Of a stretch of 64,000 bases of DNA, positions 34,668 to 43,111 are shown piece by piece. The number at the start of each line of letters is the position of its first letter. Position 1 is the first letter of the stretch. A program made the position numbers and the translations under genes. The notes below the pieces were generated by a model that was not told where the DNA came from, searched no databases, and saw only the letters and a program-made list of their open reading frames with translations. The stretch comes from Actinomycetes bacterium (lineage in GTDB: Bacteria > Actinomycetota > Actinomycetes > DATJPE01): assembly GCA_035506535.1 (NCBI GenBank), contig DATJPE010000075.1, forward strand, positions 1-64,000, read 5' to 3'.

Positions 34668-35740
34668 ACCAGGCGGACGGCTCCGCTGAAGGGCATCGAG
34701 AAGACCCCGGCCACGGTCACTCCCTCACCGGGGTTGGCCGCGTGCACGATGCGGCCGTTGCCGATGTAGATGCCGACGTGGTGGATCGGTGAGTAGTAGA
34801 AGACCAGGTCGCCGGGCTGCAGGTCGTTCGCGGAGACGTGGCGGCCGTAGTGGAACTGCTGGCCGGACTGGTGGGGCAGATAGACCCCCACCGAGCGGTA
34901 GGCCGCCATGGTCAGGCCCGAGCAGTCGAAGGCGGAAGGCCCCGCGGCACCGTAGACGTAGCGCTTGCCGACCTGGCGCAGCGCGAAGGCGACGGCGCCG
35001 GCGGCGCGCCCGGACGCGTGCCCGACGACCTTCGGCAGCTGGACGCTGCGCGTGCGCACGCGCGAGGGCTGCGCGTGGACGTACGCGCGTGCGCGGGCGG
35101 CCGCCGCCCGGGCGGCAGCGGCCCGCTCGGCGAGCAGCTTGGCCCGCTGGTCGGCGCGCATCGAGGCGAGCAGCCGCTTCTCGGCCGCCACCTTGGCGTT
35201 GATCTGGGCCTTGGCCGCAGCCGCGTCGGCGCGCGCGGTGCGGACCAGGGCGAGCTTCTGGCCGGCCGCCAGCTGGTCGGAGGCGAGCTCCTGCTCGGCG
35301 GTCTGGACCCGGCGCAGGACGTCCTCGCGCTGGCGGGTCAGGCTCTCCACGGCGGCCGCCTGCGCCAGATAGGTCGCGGGGCTGGCCGCGGACAGCAGGG
35401 ACAGCGACGAGCCGCCGGCATCGCTGCGGTACAGCGTCGCCACGATGGTGGCGATGTCGCCCTTGAGGCTGTCCAGGGTGGCCTGGGCGGCGGCGACCTT
35501 GGCCTGCAGCTTGGTGTAGGCGCTCTGCGCGGTCGCCAGGTTCATCTCGGCGGCGTTGTAGCGCTCGGCGGCGATCTCGGCCTGGTTCTGCAGCCGGTCC
35601 AGGTCACGGGAGACCTGGGCGATGCTGCGGGTGGGCGCGGCCTGGCTCGACGCGGGGAGCAGCGTCAGCGCGCATCCGGCGATGGCGAGGGCGACGAGCG
35701 CGCGTCGCAGCGGCAGACGCAGTTGGCGGCGGGTCGCCAC
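34664..35740 (-). CDS. NlpC/P60 peptidoglycan hydrolase (RipC-like)
   Basis: The 358-residue exported protein has a signal peptide (cut near SSQAAPT). A long coiled coil of about 180 residues follows, then an Ala-rich linker, and a C-terminal NlpC/P60 domain with Cys in FDCSGLTMAAY, His in HHVGIYIG and the third residue HAANPGEG. It matches M. tuberculosis Rv2190c (RipC) by position. It cuts D-Glu/diaminopimelate bonds in peptide stems by family. It is controlled by the riboswitch upstream. Start GTG 35738-35740. Confidence 0.93.
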   Translation of the reverse strand: MATRRQLRLPLRRALVALAIAGCALTLLPASSQAAPTRSIAQVSRDLDRLQNQAEIAAERYNAAEMNLATAQSAYTKLQAKVAAAQATLDSLKGDIATIVATLYRSDAGGSSLSLLSAASPATYLAQAAAVESLTRQREDVLRRVQTAEQELASDQLAAGQKLALVRTARADAAAAKAQINAKVAAEKRLLASMRADQRAKLLAERAAAARAAAARARAYVHAQPSRVRTRSVQLPKVVGHASGRAAGAVAFALRQVGKRYVYGAAGPSAFDCSGLTMAAYRSVGVYLPHQSGQQFHYGRHVSANDLQPGDLVFYYSPIHHVGIYIGNGRIVHAANPGEGVTVAGVFSMPFSGAVRLV

Positions 35741-35747
35741 GGGTGGC

Positions 35748-35955
35748 GGCTCTCCTCTTCCTCGGCCGCCTACCGGGTGAGCTGACGGGTTCGGGCGGGG
35801 AAGCGCGCCCTACGCCGGCCCGACGAGCGGCCCGGCGATTCACCCCAGGGACTTGGGTCCCCGGCTCGGGCGTCCTCGCGACCACGGTCGCGACTGGCCC
35901 GACTCGGCGGGGGTGGCGGCGCCCCTGGCAGGGACGAGGTCCGACACCCGGCGTG
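35748..35955 (-). ncRNA. c-di-AMP riboswitch (ydaO/yuaA class)
   Basis: Read on the minus strand, the 5' UTR of the NlpC/P60 gene holds the conserved blocks of the ydaO class in order. They are a start near AGGTGCACGCCGGG, the core GGGGTGAATCG (around 35836-35846), the segment CCCGAACCCGTCAGC (35781-35795), and GGTAGGCGGCCGAGGAAGAG (about 35755-35774). Actinobacterial members of this riboswitch commonly precede cell-wall hydrolase genes of the NlpC/Rpf type and switch expression with c-di-AMP. No terminator hairpin follows; the GAGGAG region next to the start suggests control of translation. Confidence 0.88.
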
Positions 35956-35956
35956 C

Positions 35957-35986
35957 ACCTTAGCGACGTCCGGCGTGACAGATCAA
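35957..35986 (-). promoter_or_regulatory. Promoter of the riboswitch transcript
   Basis: On the minus strand, TTGATC (plus 35981-35986) and TAAGGT (plus 35957-35962) are spaced by 18 bases and lie just ahead of the riboswitch. The -35 hexamer overlaps the stop codon of the small CxxC gene (35983-35985). Confidence 0.6.
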
Positions 35987-36261
35987 ACCCCCACGCCGAT
36001 GGCCGGCGGAAGATCCGGCGGGCCGTGGGGGTGTGCGCCAGGGTCGCCGGGTTCGCCGGGTGCCGGCACCAGCCGCAGCGGGGGTACCAGGCCGGAGCCG
36101 GCCAGGACCGCGATCGCTGCGCGCTCGGCCTCCTCCAGCTCCACCGCGGCAACCGCGCCGGTCCCGTCCCGCTCGGCCCCGGGCGGCCCCAGCAGGACCG
36201 TGACCACGCAGTCGTGGCAGGCCACGTCCCGGACCGCGCACGTCGCGCACTCGATGATCAT
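35983..36261 (-). CDS. Conserved small protein with CxxC pairs
   Basis: The 92-residue protein starts MIIECATCAVRDVACHDCVV, with four to five Cys near the N-terminus that suggest a zinc or metal site. The rest is helical then Pro/Gly-rich. Proteins of this type are common in actinobacteria next to the NlpC/P60 gene, with no known function. ATG 36259-36261 is chosen; its stop overlaps the -35 of the riboswitch promoter. The 114 bases upstream to the next gene show no clear signal. Confidence 0.75.
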   Translation of the reverse strand: MIIECATCAVRDVACHDCVVTVLLGPPGAERDGTGAVAAVELEEAERAAIAVLAGSGLVPPLRLVPAPGEPGDPGAHPHGPPDLPPAIGVGV

Positions 36262-36375
36262 CGCGTCCTCCAGCGGCCCTCGGCCCTCGTCGGCGCCCGC
36301 CACGCTAGGACGACCCCCCGACAACCCCGGTGACCGGCCGCCTTGGTGTCCGTGGACCAGGAGGATGTCCGGCGG

Positions 36376-37701
36376 CTAGGAGCGCTCGAGACGGCGCAGG
36401 AGGGCGGTCGACGCCACCGGGCGAGCGCCCGCGGCGCGCACGCCGTCGGCCACCTCCCGATCGCTCGACACCACGACGACGGGCCGTCCGGTGGGCTCGG
36501 CGCGGACCAGCCGGCGGATCACCTCGTCCGCGGTCGTGCCGGCCGGGCTGAACAGGACCCGCACCCCGCGCGGGGCGGGGCTCGGTGCCGGGACGTCGAG
36601 GCTGGCCCCGTCGAAGACGACGCTCACCTCCGCCCCGGTCTGCGCGACCAGGGCGGCCAGGCGGGTCGTGAGGCGGGCCCGCTGCTCCTCCAGCGACAGC
36701 CCGCCGAATCCGGTCTTGGTCACGTTGTAGCCGTCCACGACCAGGTGCACCTGCGGCAGGGCGAGCAGCTGGTCCAGGTGCGCGGGGTCATCGCGGTCGA
36801 GGGCGCGGGCCCGTACGTCCTCCGCAGCGCCCGCGCGGGCGTCCACCCCGTCCCCGGGCCGTGCGCCCTCCGGGACCGGAGGCAGCGCCAGCTCGCGGCG
36901 CAGGCCCGCCGCGGCGTCCAGCACGGTGTCCAGGAGCAGCCGGAGCCGGACCTCCGCCACGCTGCGCCCCTCGCGGGCGGCCCGGCGCCCGGCCTCCAGC
37001 CCCGCCTCCGCCTCGGCCAGCCGGGCACGCACCCGACGCAGGTCGGCCTCCGCGGCCGCGACCTGCCGCCGCGCGTCCGCGGAGGCGGCCTCCGCGGACG
37101 CGGCCGCCGCCTGCGCCCGGGCCTGCTCCTCGGCGTACGACGCGCGTAGCTCTCGGACCTCGCGCCGGGAGGCGGCGAGCTCGCGGCGCACGGCCTCGAG
37201 CGCCTCCCGGGCGCTCGCCTGCTCGGCGCGCGCCTGGGCGCGGGCCGTCTCGAGCTGCTCGCGCACGCGCGCGAGCTCGGCTCTTTCCTGGGCGCCGCGC
37301 CCGGTCCGTGCCTCGTCCCGGACCTGCCGGACGGCCGCCGGCCACACCTCGGCGTCCAGCAGGTAGGCCACGGCGGCGACCTCGACGGGGTCCGCGGCCA
37401 CCGGGAGCCGGCCCGCCTCGAGGGCCTCCGCCAGGTCCGGCGCGTCCTCGCGGGCGCGGGCCGCGACCCGCACCCGGAACCCGGGGTCGTTCTCGAGCGC
37501 GGCCGCGAGGGCCGTGGCGCCCGCGCGGGCGCGCTTGGCCGGCGCGAAGCGCGCGACGGCCCGCAGCCGCGGCGGCACCTGGTCGGCGGCCAGGGTCCCG
37601 AGCGCGGCCGCGGCCAGGACGGCCACCCGGTCCCGGACGGCGTCCGGCAGGGGTTGGCCGTCCGGCGACTCGCCGACGAGGTCCGGCGGCTCGGAGGTCA
37701 C
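36376..37701 (-). CDS. NYN-domain protein (YacP-like)
   Basis: The 441-residue protein has a long Ala/Arg/Glu-rich coiled coil in the middle and a C-terminal NYN (PIN-like) domain starting at HLVVDGYNVTKTGFG. The Asp-rich segments include VVFDGAS, AGTTADEVIRRLV and VSSDREVADGV. NYN domains of the YacP type are RNA-cutting folds, but the N-terminal domain and target RNA are unknown. GTG 37699-37701 overlaps the zinc-ribbon gene upstream by 4 bases. Confidence 0.87.
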   Translation of the reverse strand: MTSEPPDLVGESPDGQPLPDAVRDRVAVLAAAALGTLAADQVPPRLRAVARFAPAKRARAGATALAAALENDPGFRVRVAARAREDAPDLAEALEAGRLPVAADPVEVAAVAYLLDAEVWPAAVRQVRDEARTGRGAQERAELARVREQLETARAQARAEQASAREALEAVRRELAASRREVRELRASYAEEQARAQAAAASAEAASADARRQVAAAEADLRRVRARLAEAEAGLEAGRRAAREGRSVAEVRLRLLLDTVLDAAAGLRRELALPPVPEGARPGDGVDARAGAAEDVRARALDRDDPAHLDQLLALPQVHLVVDGYNVTKTGFGGLSLEEQRARLTTRLAALVAQTGAEVSVVFDGASLDVPAPSPAPRGVRVLFSPAGTTADEVIRRLVRAEPTGRPVVVVSSDREVADGVRAAGARPVASTALLRRLERS

Positions 37702-38000
37702 TCGCGCTCCGTCGGCGGCGGCGGGAGGTCGGCCTGCACCTCCTGGACCGCTACGTCGGCTCGCACGTCGGCGTCGGCACGGCGTACCAGCTCGACGGAG
37801 TCCAGCGCGTCGCACCAACGGCAGCGCACGGACTCGATCTGCTCCGAGAGGACCTCGGACTCCTCGACCCGTGCCTCCCCCGCGAGGTCGAGGTGGACGA
37901 ACTCGCGGACCCGCGAGGAACGGGTCACGTCGAAGCGGGTGAGGTTGCCGCACCTGGTGCAGCGCCAGCGAGTGTCGGCGCGGGGCAAGGGGATGGGCAC
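37698..38000 (-). CDS. Zinc-ribbon protein upstream of the NYN gene
   Basis: The 100-residue protein has two CxxC pairs, RCTRCGNL near residue 13 and RCRWCDAL near residue 60, that would make a zinc ribbon. The function is unknown. It overlaps the NYN gene by 4 bases, so the two are translated together and may act on the same RNA. GTG 37998-38000. It is divergent from the exonuclease-UvrC gene. Confidence 0.75.
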   Translation of the reverse strand: MPIPLPRADTRWRCTRCGNLTRFDVTRSSRVREFVHLDLAGEARVEESEVLSEQIESVRCRWCDALDSVELVRRADADVRADVAVQEVQADLPPPPTERE

Positions 38001-38077
38001 ACGGACCTCCGGGAAGGGGCGGGGTCCTCAAGGCTAGGCGGCACCGGCCCGCGTCCGCCCGGCACGCCTGCGCGAAG

Positions 38078-38100
38078 TTGTCGGTGCCCGCACCTACCGT
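38078..38100 (+). promoter_or_regulatory. PafBC (RecA-NDp) type DNA-damage promoter
   Basis: TTGTCGGTG (38078-38086), an 8-base spacer and TACCGT (38095-38100) match every fixed position of the actinobacterial LexA-independent damage promoter consensus TTGTCRGTG-N8-TANNNT. It ends 10 bases before the start of the exonuclease-UvrC gene, with GGGGAGGAG between. Damage control fits a repair nuclease. Confidence 0.8.
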
Positions 38101-38110
38101 CGGGGAGGAG

Positions 38111-39826
38111 ATGAGCGCCGAGACCCTCCCGGCCCGCCCGCACCAGGCGAGCTTCGACGAGCTGGGGACGCCGCTGCGCGAGGTCACCTTCGTCGTCGTC
38201 GACCTCGAGACCACCGGCGGGTCGGCGCAGGACTGCGAGATCACCGAGATCGGTGCGGTGAAGGTCCGTGCCGGGAGGGTCCTCGGGGAGTTCCAGACGC
38301 TGGTCCGCCCGAACGCCCCGATCCCCCCGTTCATCAGCGTGCTCACCGGCATCACCGACGGCATGGTCGCCTCGGCGCCCACGGTCGGGGCGGTGCTGCC
38401 GGCCTTCCTCGAGTTCGCCAAGGGCGCCGTCCTCGTGGCCCACAACGCGCCGTTCGACGTCGGCTTCCTGCGCGAGGCGGCCGGGCGCTGCGGCCTCGCG
38501 TGGCCCACGTGGGGGGTGCTGGACACAGCTCGGCTGGCGCGGCGGGTGCTCGCCCACGACGACGTCCCCGACTGCAAGCTGGCCACGCTCGCGCGCTACT
38601 TCCGCGCCACCACCGCGCCGGAGCACCGCGCGCTGTCCGACGCCCGCGCCACGGTCGACGTGCTGCACGGCCTCATCGAACGGGTCGGCACCGAGGGGGT
38701 CGCCTCCCTCGAGGAGCTGTCCACCTACTCCTCTCGGGTCCCCGCGGCGGTACGCCGCAAGCGGCACCTCGCCGAGGGCCTGCCGCACGCCCCCGGGGTG
38801 TACCTGTTCGAGGACGGGCGCGGGCGGGTGCTCTACGTCGGCAAGTCGGTCGACGTGGCGGCGCGCGTACGCACGTACTTCACCGCCGCGGAGACACGTG
38901 CGCGAATGGCCGAGATGGTGCGCCTCGCCGAGCGCGTGCGTCACGTGCCCTGCCCGACCACCCTGGAAGCCGAGGTCCGGGAGCTGCGGCTGATCGGCGA
39001 GCACAAGCCGCCGTACAACCGCCGGTCGCGCTTCCCGGAGCGGGCGCTGTGGCTCAAGCTCACCGTCGAGGCCTTCCCTCGGCTGTCCATCGTCCGCGCG
39101 GTGCGCGACGACGGAGCGACCTACCTGGGCCCGTTCGGCTCGAGACGAGCCGCCGAGGACGCGATGACGGCCGTCCACGAGGCCGTCCCGCTGCGGCAGT
39201 GCAGCGGGCGGCTGTCGCCCCGGCGGCGCGTGAGCCCGTGCGCGCTGGCCGAGATGGGCCGCTGCGGCGCCCCCTGCGCGGGCCGGGAGACCCCCGAGGC
39301 CTACGCCGCGCACGTGGCGCTCGTCCGATCGGCGATGCTCGCCGACGCCACCCCCCTGGTGCGCGGGATCGAGCGGCGGATCGGGCTGCTCAGCGACGCC
39401 CAGCGCTTCGAGGACGCTGCCGCCCACCGCGACCGGCTGGCCGCGTTCCTGCGCGCCGCCGGGCGGATGCACCGCTACGCAGGCGTGTCCGCGTGCGCCG
39501 AGCTGCTCGCGGCCCGACCGCGGCCGGACGGGGGCTGGGAGCTCGCCCTCGTGCGGCATGGGCGCCTGGCCGGCACCTCGGTCGTGCCCCGCGCCGTCGC
39601 CCCGCTGCCGTGGATCGATGCGCTCGTGGCGACCGGGGAGCAGGTCGGTGCGGGCGTCGGCCCGACCTCGGCCGGGTCGGCGGAGGAGCTCGACTGCGTG
39701 CTGCGCTGGCTCGACGGCGACGGGGTCCGGCTGGTCCGCCTCGAGGGCACCTGGGCCTCCCCCGCCGGGTGGGACGCGGGCCTCCTGGAGCGCTACGGCG
39801 GCCGCGTACAGTCCGGCCCATGGTGA
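38111..39826 (+). CDS. DEDDh exonuclease / UvrC-type endonuclease fusion
   Basis: The 571-residue fusion corresponds to M. tuberculosis Rv2191. Its N-terminal third is a DEDDh 3'-5' exonuclease: VVVDLETTGG, HNAPFDVGFL and HRALSDARATVDVL provide the acidic residues and His. The centre is a UvrC N-terminal GIY-YIG domain (HAPGVYLFED...LYVGKSVD). A UvrB-binding-like region follows (DAQRFEDAAAHRDRLAAF). The C-terminal RNase H-like and HhH domains of UvrC are absent, so it should cut only on one side, as in Cho. ATG 38111 has GGAGGAG. It is preceded by a DNA-damage promoter. Confidence 0.93.
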   Translation: MSAETLPARPHQASFDELGTPLREVTFVVVDLETTGGSAQDCEITEIGAVKVRAGRVLGEFQTLVRPNAPIPPFISVLTGITDGMVASAPTVGAVLPAFLEFAKGAVLVAHNAPFDVGFLREAAGRCGLAWPTWGVLDTARLARRVLAHDDVPDCKLATLARYFRATTAPEHRALSDARATVDVLHGLIERVGTEGVASLEELSTYSSRVPAAVRRKRHLAEGLPHAPGVYLFEDGRGRVLYVGKSVDVAARVRTYFTAAETRARMAEMVRLAERVRHVPCPTTLEAEVRELRLIGEHKPPYNRRSRFPERALWLKLTVEAFPRLSIVRAVRDDGATYLGPFGSRRAAEDAMTAVHEAVPLRQCSGRLSPRRRVSPCALAEMGRCGAPCAGRETPEAYAAHVALVRSAMLADATPLVRGIERRIGLLSDAQRFEDAAAHRDRLAAFLRAAGRMHRYAGVSACAELLAARPRPDGGWELALVRHGRLAGTSVVPRAVAPLPWIDALVATGEQVGAGVGPTSAGSAEELDCVLRWLDGDGVRLVRLEGTWASPAGWDAGLLERYGGRVQSGPW

Positions 39827-40107
39827 CCGCGCTCGTCCAGATCCGCTGCGACGTCCATCGCATCCCCGAGGTGGCCGAGGCCGTCGCCGCCATCGACGGC
39901 GTGAGCGAGGTCTACTCCGTCACCGGCGACATCGACCTGGTGGCGATCGTGCGCGTACGTGCCCACGAGGAGCTCGCCGAGGTGATACCAGGCCGGATCA
40001 ACGCGGTCGACGGCATCGTCGCCACGGAGACGCACATCGCGTTCCGCACGTACTCCCGGCACGACCTCGAGGCGGCCTTCTCGCTCGGCCTCGACGAGGG
40101 GGTCTGA
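39820..40107 (+). CDS. Stand-alone Lrp/AsnC ligand-binding (RAM) domain
   Basis: The 95-residue protein consists of the C-terminal effector-binding fold of Lrp/AsnC regulators (VQIRCDVHRIPEVAEAV, GDIDLVAIVRV, VATETHIAFRTYS) without a DNA-binding part. Such proteins oligomerise and bind amino acids. ATG 39820 overlaps the exonuclease-UvrC stop by 7 bases. It converges on trpD, so an amino-acid-sensing role near a tryptophan gene is a thought only. Confidence 0.87.
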   Translation: MVTALVQIRCDVHRIPEVAEAVAAIDGVSEVYSVTGDIDLVAIVRVRAHEELAEVIPGRINAVDGIVATETHIAFRTYSRHDLEAAFSLGLDEGV

Positions 40108-40119
40108 GCGCCGGTCGGC

Positions 40120-41166
40120 TCAGCCCCTCCCGGCCACCTCCTGGGCGGTCTCCACCCAACGCGCCAGGACGGCCGCGGCGGCGCCGCCGTCCACCGCCGC
40201 GCTCGCCCGTTCGAGGGCGGCCCGAAGTGCCTCGACGGGGGTCTCGTCGCCCCCCTCCAGCGCGACCAGGGCCGCGGCGGCGTTGAGCAGGACCGCGTCC
40301 CGGACCGGGCCGGGCTCCCCCGCGAGCACCCGCCGGACCACGGCCGCGTTGAAGGCCGGGTCCGCTCCGCGCAGGTCGCCGGGCGACGACGCGGGGATCC
40401 CGAGCTCGCGGGGGTCGAGGCTTCGCTCCCGGACCTGGCCGTCCGCGACCCACCACACCCGGGAGGTCGTCGTCGTGGTCAGCTCGTCGAGGCCGTCGTC
40501 GCCGCGGAAGACCAGGGCTCGCTGCCCGCGGCGCGCGAACACCTGGGCCATCACCGCCGCGAGCCGTGGGTCGGCGCACCCGATCGCCTGGGCGCCCGGC
40601 TGTGCCGGGTTGGTCAGCGGGCCCAGGAAGTTGAAGACCGTCGGGACACCGAGCTCGCGGCGGACCCCGGCTGCGTGGCGCATGGCCGGGTGGAACACCT
40701 GCGCGAAGCAGAAGGTGATGCCGGCACGGGCACCCACCTCGGCGACCTGAGCGGGCGTCAGGGTGAGCGGCAGGCCGAGGGCCTCGAGCACGTCCGCGGT
40801 GCCGCAGGCGGAGGACGCGGCGCGGTTGCCGTGCTTGACCACGCGCGCCCCGGCGCCCGCGGCGACCAGCGCCGCCATCGTCGACACGTTGACCGTGTGC
40901 GCCAGGTCGCCGCCGGTCCCGACGACGTCGACCGCCGGGCCGGGGACCTCGATGCGGTGGGCGTGGCCCAGCATGGCCGCGGCCAGGCCGTCCATCTCCT
41001 CCGGCGACTCCCCCTTCGCGCGCAGGGCCACCACGAACGCTGCCACCTGGGCGTCGGTCGCCTCGCCGTCCATGACGCGGTCCATGGCCCACGACGCCAC
41101 CTCCGCCGTGAGGGGCTCCCGGCGCAGGAGCGTGCCCAGGACCGCCGGCCAGGCCGGGGAGGTCAC
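40120..41166 (-). CDS. trpD: Anthranilate phosphoribosyltransferase
   Basis: The enzyme transfers the phosphoribosyl group to anthranilate in tryptophan biosynthesis. The 348-residue protein has the GTGGD loop ([17 protein letters not shown]), [12 protein letters not shown] and [14 protein letters not shown] 41164-41166 gives the family N-terminus; a longer frame upstream is not supported. The other trp genes are not in the window; stand-alone trpD beside ctaE is also the M. tuberculosis order (Rv2192c). Start is 2 bases after the receiver gene. Confidence 0.95.
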   Translation of the reverse strand: MTSPAWPAVLGTLLRREPLTAEVASWAMDRVMDGEATDAQVAAFVVALRAKGESPEEMDGLAAAMLGHAHRIEVPGPAVDVVGTGGDLAHTVNVSTMAALVAAGAGARVVKHGNRAASSACGTADVLEALGLPLTLTPAQVAEVGARAGITFCFAQVFHPAMRHAAGVRRELGVPTVFNFLGPLTNPAQPGAQAIGCADPRLAAVMAQVFARRGQRALVFRGDDGLDELTTTTTSRVWWVADGQVRERSLDPRELGIPASSPGDLRGADPAFNAAVVRRVLAGEPGPVRDAVLLNAAAALVALEGGDETPVEALRAALERASAAVDGGAAAAVLARWVETAQEVAGRG

Positions 41167-41168
41167 GC

Positions 41169-41606
41169 TCAGGCCACGGGGCGGGCGAGCCGGCGACGCA
41201 GCAGGGTCGCCGCGGTGTCGGCCAGCACCCGGGGGTCGAGGGGGTGCGGGACGGCGGCGTCGGCGCGCGACCACGTCGCCAGCCACAGGTCCGTCGGGCG
41301 CCCGGTGAGGACGAGCAGCGGCGGGCAACGGTAGATCTCGTCCTTCAGTTGCCGGGCGATGCCCATGCCACCGGCCGGGACCGCCTCCCCGTCGAGGATG
41401 GCGAGGTCGACGCCCCCCGCGTCCATCACCCGGATCAGGGCCGGCTCGGTGGCCACCTCGACCACGTCCACGAACGGGACGTCCCTGGCCGGGCGGCGCC
41501 CGAGCGCGCGCACCACGGCCGCTCGGGTCGTCCGGTCGTCGCTGTAGACGACCACCCGCGCCCGTGGCTGGGGCGCGTCGTCGCGAGGCGTCGAGGAGCT
41601 GCTCAC
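41169..41606 (-). CDS. Atypical response-regulator receiver protein
   Basis: The 145-residue receiver-only protein has [11 protein letters not shown] (acidic pair), [18 protein letters not shown] (candidate phospho-Asp) and LVLTGRP (Thr). The conserved Lys is replaced: the final motif reads [12 protein letters not shown], with His where KP stands in normal receivers. It may not switch in the usual way. GTG 41604-41606. It precedes trpD by 2 bases and is divergent from ctaE across 78 bases. Confidence 0.75.
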   Translation of the reverse strand: MSSSSTPRDDAPQPRARVVVYSDDRTTRAAVVRALGRRPARDVPFVDVVEVATEPALIRVMDAGGVDLAILDGEAVPAGGMGIARQLKDEIYRCPPLLVLTGRPTDLWLATWSRADAAVPHPLDPRVLADTAATLLRRRLARPVA

Positions 41607-41684
41607 GGGTCGCGATCGTACAAGTGCGAGGTACTTCGGGGGGTCGGGGTGTCGTCGGGACGGGTTGCTGCCAGAATCACCCGC

Positions 41685-42302
41685 GTGGCGACGACGACGG
41701 CCCCGCTCCGGACCTCCCCAGCGGCGCACCCGGCGGGGGTCAACCGGCCGAACATGGTCGCGGTCGGGACGATCGTCTGGCTCAGCTCGGAGCTGATGTT
41801 CTTCGCGGGCCTGTTCGCCATGTACTTCACCCTTCGCTCGGTCGCCGGCGAGAAGCTCTGGCGCGAGACCAACTCTGCGCTCAACGTGCACTTCGCCCTG
41901 CTCAACACCACGGTCCTGGTGCTCTCGTCCGTGACCTGCCAGATCGGCGTCTTCGCCGCCGAGCGCGGCGACGTCAAGCTGCTGCGCCGCTGGTTCGGGA
42001 TCACCTTCCTCATGGGTGCCTTCTTCATCGGAGGGCAGATCTACGAGTACGTCAGCCTGGTCCACGAGGGCATCACGCTGAGCAGCTCGGGGTACGGATC
42101 GGTCTTCTACCTGACCACCGGGTTCCACGGGGCGCACGTCACCGGTGGCCTCATCGCGTTCCTGTTCGTCCTGGGCCGCACGTACGCCGCACGACGCTTC
42201 ACCCACGAGCAGGCGACCAGCGCCATCGTCGTCTCGTACTACTGGCACTTCGTCGACGTGGTGTGGATCGGCCTCTTCTGCACCATCTACCTCCTCAAGT
42301 GA
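41685..42302 (+). CDS. ctaE: Cytochrome c oxidase subunit III
   Basis: The 205-residue membrane protein has five helices and the subunit III signatures [28 protein letters not shown] and [14 protein letters not shown]. It is part of the aa3 oxidase in the bcc-aa3 supercomplex. GTG 41685 opens the ctaE-qcrCAB operon. It is followed by qcrC after 11 bases. Confidence 0.96.
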   Translation: MATTTAPLRTSPAAHPAGVNRPNMVAVGTIVWLSSELMFFAGLFAMYFTLRSVAGEKLWRETNSALNVHFALLNTTVLVLSSVTCQIGVFAAERGDVKLLRRWFGITFLMGAFFIGGQIYEYVSLVHEGITLSSSGYGSVFYLTTGFHGAHVTGGLIAFLFVLGRTYAARRFTHEQATSAIVVSYYWHFVDVVWIGLFCTIYLLK

Positions 42303-42313
42303 CAGGCAGACCG

Positions 42314-43111
42314 TTGGCTCCTCTCACCCGCATGCGGCGCAGCCGCCTCGCCACACCGCTGCTGCTGCTGGTCGCCCTGATGGCGGTCGGGGTGATCTAC
42401 GCCGCCCTCGGCGGGTCGGGCCGGGCGTCGGCCGACTCGGCGACGAGCACGTCGACGGTCGAGACGGGACGGCAGCTGTTCATCGACGGCTGCTCCACCT
42501 GCCACGGGGTCAACGCACAGGGGACCAGCTTCGGGCCCTCGCTCATCGGCGTCGGCGCGGCCGCCGTCGACTTCCAGGTGGGCACCGGCCGGATGCCGCT
42601 GGCCCAGCCCGGGCCGCAGGCCCAGCGCCGACCGGTCCAGTACACCGACCAGGAGATCGCCGCGATGGCGGCGTACGTCGCCACGCTCGGCCCCGGACCG
42701 GCGATACCCACCCAGCAGGACCTGGACATCAGCAACGTGTCCGACGCGCAGATCGCGCTCGGCGGCAAGCTGTTCCGGACCAACTGCGCCTCCTGCCACA
42801 ACTTCGTCGGGGCCGGTGGCGCGCTCAGCCGCGGCCGCTACGCCCCGAGCCTGACCCACACGTCCCTGCAGCACATGTGGGAGGCGATGGTCACGGGGCC
42901 GGAGAACATGCCGGTGTTCGCCAACACGACCCTCACCCCGGACGACAAGCGCGCGATCATGGCCTACATCGTGCGCATGCAGAACGCGCCCAACCCCGGC
43001 GGCTTCGCGCTCGGGCACGTCGGGCCGGTCCCTGAGGGCGTGGTCATCTGGGTCGTCGGCCTCGGGCTGCTCGCCGGTGTCGCCGTCTGGATCGGAGCGA
43101 AGGTGTCATGA
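42314..43111 (+). CDS. qcrC: Cytochrome bc1 complex dihaem cytochrome c subunit
   Basis: The 265-residue protein has an N-terminal membrane anchor, two cytochrome c domains with CxxCH motifs (GCSTCHG, NCASCHN), and a C-terminal helix. It passes electrons directly to the aa3 oxidase, as expected in actinobacteria without a separate cytochrome c. TTG 42314 is preferred over ATG 42332 because it gives the 12-residue basic leader before the helix seen in relatives (MAPLTRMRRSRLATP, aligning with Streptomyces QcrC). The AGGCAG before TTG is a weak ribosome site. The stop overlaps qcrA. Confidence 0.92.
   Translation: MAPLTRMRRSRLATPLLLLVALMAVGVIYAALGGSGRASADSATSTSTVETGRQLFIDGCSTCHGVNAQGTSFGPSLIGVGAAAVDFQVGTGRMPLAQPGPQAQRRPVQYTDQEIAAMAAYVATLGPGPAIPTQQDLDISNVSDAQIALGGKLFRTNCASCHNFVGAGGALSRGRYAPSLTHTSLQHMWEAMVTGPENMPVFANTTLTPDDKRAIMAYIVRMQNAPNPGGFALGHVGPVPEGVVIWVVGLGLLAGVAVWIGAKVS

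Noticed and set aside
42332-43111. ATG 42332 as start of qcrC
   Set aside because: It leaves too few basic residues before the membrane helix compared with relatives. TTG 42314 gives the expected leader, though its ribosome site is weak.
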